The notes beneath the pieces were generated by a model that searched no databases, was not told the origin of the DNA, and saw nothing but the letters and a program-made list of their open reading frames with translations. From positions 1 to 11,569 of the forward strand of contig JBDKGV010000108.1 of assembly GCA_039798005.1 (NCBI GenBank): 11,569 nt of DNA, written 5' to 3'. Below are positions 7,454-11,569 of this stretch, one piece after another. The position numbers and the translations under genes were made by a program. Origin of the DNA: JBDKGV01 sp039798005. Its GTDB lineage: Bacteria; Fibrobacterota; Fibrobacteria; UBA5070. Position 1 is the stretch's first letter, and the number at the start of each line of letters is the position of its first letter.

Positions 7454-8686
7454 CTAAAGAACCTGGCAGCCCCCGACACCCACGGCGCGCACTTCGGGCT
7501 CTTGCTCCACCAAATAATCCTCAAGCTCCTTGTCGGGGACATCGGCCGTATCGGCGGCCAGCCAGTCGGCCAAACGGCCTTCCATCAGGCGCCCGGCCTC
7601 CAACCCCAAGGCCCGCGCCCCGCCTTCCGTCGCCCAGGAGAGGATAATCCCTGAATCCAAGGAAGGATGCAGCGCCTTCAAGAAGGCCATTTCCCGCCAG
7701 AGCGACAGGGCATGCCCCGAGGCCAAGCTGTCGGTCCCCAAGGCCACTCGCAATTTGCGGCGGGCGATCTCCTCAAAGGCCGGCGTTGGATTCGCGAAGA
7801 ATTCCCGGCTTTGCGGGCACAGGACCAAGGTCGCCCCCACATCGGCGAGCAATTGAATCTCGCGGGGCAGCAATGTATACCCGTGAACCACCAACATTCC
7901 CGCATGGGGTGGATAAAAGGTGGATAACCGTCCCCACATCCCTTCCAAGGGGTTGATATCGTGGTCGGGAAAGATGGAATCCACGAAGGTGCGCAAAGCC
8001 CCCATGCCTTGGTCCAGGAGATCGCGCTCCTCCTGCGATTCGGCAAGGTGGATGGAAGGGATGCCGTGATGGAAACGCTTGCCCGACAGTTCCGACAAAA
8101 GCCAAGCCGAGCAGGAATACAGGGCATGCGGCACGGCGAGGCGCCGGAGCATGGTCGTCTGAGGGCCACTGAGATAGTTCGCGGCCCGTTCCAGGACCGC
8201 AGGCCCCTTGGCCGGATCGAGGCTCAAGCATTCCAAGGCGCAATAGGCGCGCAGCGGAAGCGACGACAGGATCTCGGCGGGGATTCCACCGTTGGACACG
8301 TCGTACACCGCCGTGGTGCCGTGGGAAAGCAGCTCGCCCGCCCCCAACTGGATCGCCTGGCGAATCCGCTTGTCGTGCCGCTCCGGCCCGTCGCTTTGCA
8401 AAAGGGCCTGGTCTTCCTGGCGCAAGCGCCGGACCCATGCGGAAAACCCGCCCGTGGAAGGAACCCGCTCCCGCAGATGGCCAAGCTCCAAGTGGCAATG
8501 GGCATTCACAAGGCCTGGCATCAGGCAGCTCTGGCCGTAGTCGAGGACCTCCTCGCCCGGTGCCCGCCCCTCGCGCAGTTGCCGCATCGGACCGACCGCG
8601 ACAAAACGGTCGCCCTCGACGCGGGCTCCCCAGCCGCGGCGAATCTTGTCGGGTCCGAGCCACATCCGCTCGGCGGTGATCAGCAC
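7454..8686 (-). CDS. Amidohydrolase of the ATZ/TRZ type, probable aminodeoxyfutalosine deaminase
   Basis: The protein has 410 residues and is full length for the metal-dependent amidohydrolase family. The metal and active-site pattern is intact: HxH at His63/His65 in NAHCHLEL, SHGTT at 121-125, PHALYS with His187, IHLAES with His213 and Glu216, VVHGY with His268, and GTDS with Asp319. The C-terminal part (GLEAGRLMEGRLADWLA) rebuilds the beta-sandwich domain seen in the family. It starts at GTG 8686, overlapping the mqnA stop by 7 nt, with AAGG about 10 nt upstream. Amidohydrolases next to mqnA commonly serve as the deaminase that turns aminodeoxyfutalosine into futalosine (called MqnX). That is inferred from context; the motifs alone would also fit a guanine, S-adenosylhomocysteine or other aminohydrolase. 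It is the last gene of the operon, and no terminator hairpin with a T-run follows. Confidence 0.85.
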   Translation of the reverse strand: MLITAERMWLGPDKIRRGWGARVEGDRFVAVGPMRQLREGRAPGEEVLDYGQSCLMPGLVNAHCHLELGHLRERVPSTGGFSAWVRRLRQEDQALLQSDGPERHDKRIRQAIQLGAGELLSHGTTAVYDVSNGGIPAEILSSLPLRAYCALECLSLDPAKGPAVLERAANYLSGPQTTMLRRLAVPHALYSCSAWLLSELSGKRFHHGIPSIHLAESQEERDLLDQGMGALRTFVDSIFPDHDINPLEGMWGRLSTFYPPHAGMLVVHGYTLLPREIQLLADVGATLVLCPQSREFFANPTPAFEEIARRKLRVALGTDSLASGHALSLWREMAFLKALHPSLDSGIILSWATEGGARALGLEAGRLMEGRLADWLAADTADVPDKELEDYLVEQEPEVRAVGVGGCQVL

Positions 8687-9408
8687 GCCCAGCGCACCTT
8701 GCCCGAGCCCACACCCAAAGCGGCGGCGTGGCGGGCATAAAGCTCCATGCCGGCATGGAAGCGATCGTCAAGAAGGAACCGGAGATTGCGGAGATAGGCC
8801 AAGGCGCGGTCGGGCGCCACGACCGCCTGCTCGCAGGCCAAGTGCTCCAGCGAACTGCGCTTGGCGGCGGCAAGAAAGCAGTTGTTGGTGGCGGTCCAAT
8901 CCTGCGACGGCACATGGGGGCCCAAGATCCAGGCGGCAAAGACGAATGGCAGGCCCGTCCAGTCCTTCCAGGCTTGCCCGAGGTCGGTGCCGCGCCAACT
9001 TTCCAACGCCAAGGCAGGATCACCGATCAATACCCGCCCTTGGGCTGGACTCTCTGACGGCTCCACCGTCCAACGCCCCGAACCGACATTCTCCACCAGG
9101 ATCCGGGCCAGCAAGTTGGAGGAAACGGAGGCGGGATCGGGGTGCACGGTGCGCACCTCATGGAAGGGACCTTCGTGCAGCAGGAAGACCGATTGCACCG
9201 GACCATCGCACGCCACACCACACGCAGGAAGCACCCGCAAGTCGTGAACCAAGGCGGCCCCCACCGGCAGGACGGCCACATCGACCTCACCCGCAAGCAA
9301 AGCCTGTGTGAGGCGGGAGGGCTCGACGCGCAGGGAAATGTCCAGGCCATCCAGCAATGGCTCGGCGTTCAAGTAAGGGACCGAGCCAATGCGTAGGCCG
9401 GGGGTCAC
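8680..9408 (-). CDS. mqnA: Chorismate dehydratase MqnA, first step of the futalosine menaquinone pathway
   Basis: The protein has 242 residues, somewhat shorter than the usual 270-290. MqnA removes water from chorismate to give 3-[(1-carboxyvinyl)oxy]benzoate, committing it to the futalosine route; the enzyme is cytosolic. Family signatures occur in order: RIGSVPYLNAEPL at 6-18, LAGEVDVAVLP at 38-48, an SVSS helix cap at 94-97, VLIGDPAL at 126-133, and DLGQAWKDWTGLPFVFAAW at 142-160. GTG 9408 is the start: it has GGGAG 8 nt upstream and shares the 4-nt overlap GTGA with the stop of the preceding gene. The downstream amidohydrolase start overlaps its end by 7 nt. The other pathway genes (mqnE, mqnC, mqnB, mqnD) are not in the window. 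The identification is strong; the shortness seems to be compaction of loops and not loss of a motif. Confidence 0.93.
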   Translation of the reverse strand: MTPGLRIGSVPYLNAEPLLDGLDISLRVEPSRLTQALLAGEVDVAVLPVGAALVHDLRVLPACGVACDGPVQSVFLLHEGPFHEVRTVHPDPASVSSNLLARILVENVGSGRWTVEPSESPAQGRVLIGDPALALESWRGTDLGQAWKDWTGLPFVFAAWILGPHVPSQDWTATNNCFLAAAKRSSLEHLACEQAVVAPDRALAYLRNLRFLLDDRFHAGMELYARHAAALGVGSGKVRWAC

Positions 9409-9809
9409 CGAAACGGCTCCCAGCGGGCGATCTCCCGGAAGGAGGGCTGATCCAGCGGATGCGGCCAGGTGTCGGGAAGGTCGGGAAGCTCTTCATAGTC
9501 TTCCGGACCGTCGTCTTCACCCCACGCCAGGAGCCCGGCCTCCGCCAGCACCGAAAGGGCATCGCCCAGGAATCCGGGCGAAGGGATGCCCCAGTCATCG
9601 AGGACCTCACGGGTCAGCGGACCGAAGCGATCGCGACAGGACGCGAAGAAACTGTCGCTGACCTGCATGGCCTCCAGATGGACACCAACGCCCCCGATCC
9701 CGTGTTGGAGGGAAAGACGGCGAATGAGGGCAAGGACGGTGTCCAGCGCCTCGGCACGGATGCCGGATTCTTCCTGCAATCGCAGGAGCAACGAGCCCAA
9801 GTCCTCCAT
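9405..9809 (-). CDS. Minf_1886-like small protein of unknown function
   Basis: The protein has 134 residues, soluble and acidic, with no signal peptide or membrane segment. The middle matches the pattern I associate with the Minf_1886 family (TIGR04138-type) of PVC and related bacteria. The matching parts are a helix ending in RFGPLTREVL (61-70), then DDWGI (71-75), a Gly/Asp turn and SVLAEAGLLAW (86-96), then an acidic EDDGPEDYEELPD (98-110). The N-terminal half is divergent. The biochemical role of the family is unknown to me. ATG 9809 has a strong GGAGG 4 nt upstream and overlaps the STAS gene stop as TGATG; its own stop overlaps the mqnA start as GTGA. It is therefore translated in lockstep with both neighbours, suggesting a shared need, but no mechanism can be read from the sequence. 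The gene is certain; the family assignment is by eye. Confidence 0.82.
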   Translation of the reverse strand: MEDLGSLLLRLQEESGIRAEALDTVLALIRRLSLQHGIGGVGVHLEAMQVSDSFFASCRDRFGPLTREVLDDWGIPSPGFLGDALSVLAEAGLLAWGEDDGPEDYEELPDLPDTWPHPLDQPSFREIARWEPFR

Positions 9810-10657
9810 CAGTCCTCCGATCGAGGAATGCGGAATTCAAGCGTGGGCATGTCCTCATCGAGCGCCTGAGGGGGCGGAAAGAACGTCGCAGGGGCTGGGG
9901 GGTTTGCCGGGTCGGGCAAAACGCTTTCCTCAAGCCTTGGTGAGCCGTGAATGATCTCAAGACTCGGAGAGGCCGGCTTCTCGGAGGGCGCAGGCGCAAC
10001 GACCGGAGTTGGAGGAGCGACGGGTTTCTCGTCCCAGCTGAAAGCGCTGGGGAAGGCGCTGCCCGTCGAGGCCGGACCTTGGGACACGGGATCGCTTCCC
10101 ACGGATTCCTCCGGCGGATCCAGCGGCACGACCGAATCCTTGCGACCGGCCGGGCGGCGATCGATGATGTCCTTGCGCGATCCGGAACGCCGCCGGGTAT
10201 TGCGGGCCCGCGGACCTTCAGGAACGGGGGCCGGCGTCTTGACGGCAAGGGAATAGCCCGTCGAACTGTTGGGATCGCGGACCCGGTCCCGCGAGAGCAT
10301 GGTCGACTGGCGCAGGAGCTCCATCGACTCGGCCGAAAGTTCAGCTTCGGACTTGTAGATGCGGAAAAGACTGTCCAGCCCGGAGCGCATCAAGATCTCA
10401 TGGACCTTGGGCTGAGGGGCCAAGAGGCACATCCGGCCAGCCTGCTCAAGAATGCGACGGTTGATCGACACCAGGACATTGATGGCATCGCTGTACAAGT
10501 AATCGACTCCGGAGAGATCGATCACCAGTTGCCGTACCTTGCGTTCGAGGAGGCCATTCACAGCCTGCCTGAAGCGGTCGGCATCGAACACTTCACGAGA
10601 TTCCTGCCGAGGGGCCAAGATCTCGAACACACCGAGGCTTCTTGCTTCGAACTTCAT
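9809..10657 (-). CDS. STAS-domain protein with long disordered C-terminal tail
   Basis: The protein has 282 residues. Residues 1-112 form a STAS domain of the anti-sigma factor antagonist type: beta strands FEILAP and QLVIDLSGVDYL, then YSDAINVLVSINRRI, and a late helix with VHEILMRSGLDSLF. By alignment with SpoIIAA (DSSGL), the phosphorylated Ser position is Asp57 here, with Ser56 before it and Ala58 in place of Gly. Residues 113-282 are low complexity: a basic Arg-rich patch (149-173), Pro/Ala/Ser-rich spacers, and a conserved-looking acidic end (MPTLEFRIPRSED). ATG 10657 is chosen because GGAG lies 4 nt upstream; a longer in-frame start at 10699 would fall inside the tRNA and is rejected. 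It heads the operon with the Minf_1886-like gene and mqnA. STAS proteins usually act by protein-protein switching; the partner is not visible, since no kinase or sigma factor is nearby. Confidence 0.87.
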   Translation of the reverse strand: MKFEARSLGVFEILAPRQESREVFDADRFRQAVNGLLERKVRQLVIDLSGVDYLYSDAINVLVSINRRILEQAGRMCLLAPQPKVHEILMRSGLDSLFRIYKSEAELSAESMELLRQSTMLSRDRVRDPNSSTGYSLAVKTPAPVPEGPRARNTRRRSGSRKDIIDRRPAGRKDSVVPLDPPEESVGSDPVSQGPASTGSAFPSAFSWDEKPVAPPTPVVAPAPSEKPASPSLEIIHGSPRLEESVLPDPANPPAPATFFPPPQALDEDMPTLEFRIPRSED

Positions 10658-10672
10658 AGATCTCCAGCTCGA

Positions 10673-10746
10673 TGCGCTCGGCGGGGGTCGAACCCACAAC
10701 CTTCGCCTTCGGAGGGCGACGCGCTATCCAATTGCGCCACGAGCGC
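10673..10746 (-). tRNA. tRNA-Arg (anticodon CCG)
   Basis: A complete 74-nt cloverleaf can be folded by hand. The acceptor stem GCGCTCG pairs perfectly with CGAGCGC. The D-arm has a GCGC/GCGC stem with loop AATTGGATA. The anticodon stem TCGCC/GGCGA encloses loop CTCCGAA. The variable loop has 5 nt, and the T-arm is GTGGG-TTCGACC-CCCGC. The anticodon CCG (10712-10710) reads the CGG arginine codon. The discriminator base is A, and CCA is not encoded, so it must be added after transcription. The 3' end lies 15 nt from the start codon of the STAS gene. Confidence 0.97.
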
Positions 10747-10912
10747 TGGAGATTCAAAGGTACACGGGAAGGCGCGCACCGTCAAACGACCTTTTGGGAA
10801 GTTCGCTCTCCTGCCCCAGCGACCGTCGCGCGGCAGCGGCGGGACCCCGCAAGCGAAGCGAGGAGGCCCGATGAGGCGGCACGCCGAGCAGGGCGCGCAA
10901 AGGGGCCATCCA
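10747..10912. other. Intergenic stretch between the acyltransferase gene and tRNA-Arg
   Basis: This 166-nt stretch holds the candidate tRNA promoter in its half next to the tRNA. The rest is very GC-rich, with a short inverted repeat GCGGG-GT-CCCGC near 10840. No T-run follows it, so it is not a convincing intrinsic terminator. I see no small ORF or RNA gene in it. Confidence 0.5.
10757..10785 (-). promoter_or_regulatory. Candidate sigma70-type promoter for tRNA-Arg and possibly the operon behind it
   Basis: On the minus strand TTGACG (10785-10780, 5/6 to the -35 consensus) is followed after exactly 17 nt by TACCTT (10762-10757, 3/6 to the -10 consensus). Ten nucleotides separate the -10 box from the first base of the tRNA, leaving a very short leader for RNase P, as is usual for tRNA genes. 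No other promoter-like sequence lies between the tRNA and the STAS gene, where only 15 nt are available. This promoter may therefore also drive the 10657-7454 operon. Confidence 0.5.
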
Positions 10913-11569
10913 TCATTTGCCACGCAGGATGCGCAGCCATGGAGCCTCCACGAACCGGAAGAAGGCCAAGGCGAAGATCCACGGAAGCACGATGCACAAG
11001 GCAAGTGCCAACGGCATGCCAAGCACCCCGCCTTTGAAGAGAAAGGCAAGGGGTCCTCCGATCCAGAGCGGATGCCAGAGATAGAGCGCATAGGAGGCGT
11101 CCCCCATCGCAAGCCCAAGCCTTGGCAAGCGGACATCTTGGACACGGGACTCCAGGCCGCAGACACCCGCAAGGAAGAGCGCCGCCGGAAATCCGCGCGT
11201 CCAGAGATCGGGAAGGCCGGCGCACTGCGGAAACAGGCTGGAAAGTCCGGCCCCTGCACCAAGGATCAAAAGCCCGATGGAAAGCGCACGGACCGGACGC
11301 CACCCTTTGGCAAAACCAAGGCCCAAAAGGACGCCAAGCCAGAACTCCCACCACAGCAAACTGCCGAAAAACCAGCGCAAGGGGGCCGTGGCCGCGTATG
11401 GCCCGACCCAGTGAAACAACCCGAAGGCCAAGGCAAGGAGCACGGGCAGGACCCTGCGCGGCAAGGCAAGGGAGGCGGCGAACAGGCCATAGAAGACGAA
11501 CTCGAACGAGAGCGTCCACCCGACCGGGAGAATGGGGAAAGGTCCGGCCGCCCCGGTTTGCAAAGGCAA
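10913..11569 (-). CDS. Membrane acyltransferase (acyltransferase_3 family), C-terminal part only
   Basis: The last 218 residues of an integral membrane protein are present; the frame is open to the right edge, so the start and N-terminal helices lie outside. Three signatures of the acyltransferase_3 family (OafA/NodX type, O-acetylation or acylation of surface glycans and other acceptors) are visible. They are VGWTLSFEFVFYGLFA near the window edge, LAMGDASYALYLWHPLW in the middle of the last third, and FRFVEAPW just before the end. Between them lie about six hydrophobic segments rich in Leu, Gly and Trp. The catalytic His/Arg region, normally near the N-terminus, cannot be checked. The substrate is unknown. 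A 166-nt gap with no clear terminator separates its stop from the tRNA. Confidence 0.9.
   Translation of the reverse strand: MPLQTGAAGPFPILPVGWTLSFEFVFYGLFAASLALPRRVLPVLLALAFGLFHWVGPYAATAPLRWFFGSLLWWEFWLGVLLGLGFAKGWRPVRALSIGLLILGAGAGLSSLFPQCAGLPDLWTRGFPAALFLAGVCGLESRVQDVRLPRLGLAMGDASYALYLWHPLWIGGPLAFLFKGGVLGMPLALALCIVLPWIFALAFFRFVEAPWLRILRGK

Noticed and set aside
10658..10699. N-terminal extension of the STAS protein by 14 residues
   Set aside because: The extension would be coded by the 3' half of the tRNA-Arg gene, while ATG 10657 has its own GGAG site at good spacing and begins the STAS fold directly.

Overview
This window is a GC-rich bacterial chromosome segment in which every supportable gene lies on the minus strand, so transcription runs from position 11569 toward position 1. 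The mix of families points to a Gram-negative member of the FCB/PVC assemblage. These are a futalosine-pathway mqnA gene, a Minf_1886-type protein, a CsgG-like/PEGA-domain protein and a very large lipoprotein with cadherin-like repeats and a beta-helix. Fibrobacterota is my best guess, but it is an inference from family content and was not tested.

Layout in transcription order. (1) 11569-10913: the C-terminal part of a membrane acyltransferase (acyltransferase_3 family), whose start lies outside the window. (2) 10746-10673: a complete tRNA-Arg with anticodon CCG and a plausible sigma70-type promoter just upstream. (3) 10657-7454: a tightly packed four-gene operon consisting of a STAS-domain protein with a long disordered tail, a Minf_1886-like protein, chorismate dehydratase MqnA, and an amidohydrolase that is probably the aminodeoxyfutalosine deaminase. 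Each start overlaps the preceding stop (TGATG, GTGA, and a 7-nt overlap), which predicts translational coupling. The first start codon is only 15 nt from the tRNA 3' end. (4) 7453-7286: a 168-nt intergenic stretch with a candidate extended -10 promoter. (5) 7285-1: a two-gene unit. A secreted, CsgG-like/PEGA protein with a Pro/Ala-rich linker is followed after 7 nt by a giant lipoprotein gene. That gene is open for 1942 codons and runs off the left edge.

How the genes work together. MqnA and the amidohydrolase fit consecutive early steps of menaquinone synthesis by the futalosine route: chorismate dehydration, then, after the MqnE step not seen here, deamination of aminodeoxyfutalosine. The STAS and Minf_1886-like genes are locked into the same operon, but their link to quinone synthesis is unexplained. 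The CsgG-like/PEGA protein and the giant lipoprotein look like an envelope module, either a surface adhesin or structural protein with a periplasmic or outer-membrane partner. The most noteworthy signals are the tRNA-to-mRNA junction, the Asp at the usual phospho-Ser position of the STAS domain, the mosaic 321-nt repeats in the giant gene, and the coupled envelope pair. I found no CRISPR array, insertion sequence, phage gene or convincing intrinsic terminator.
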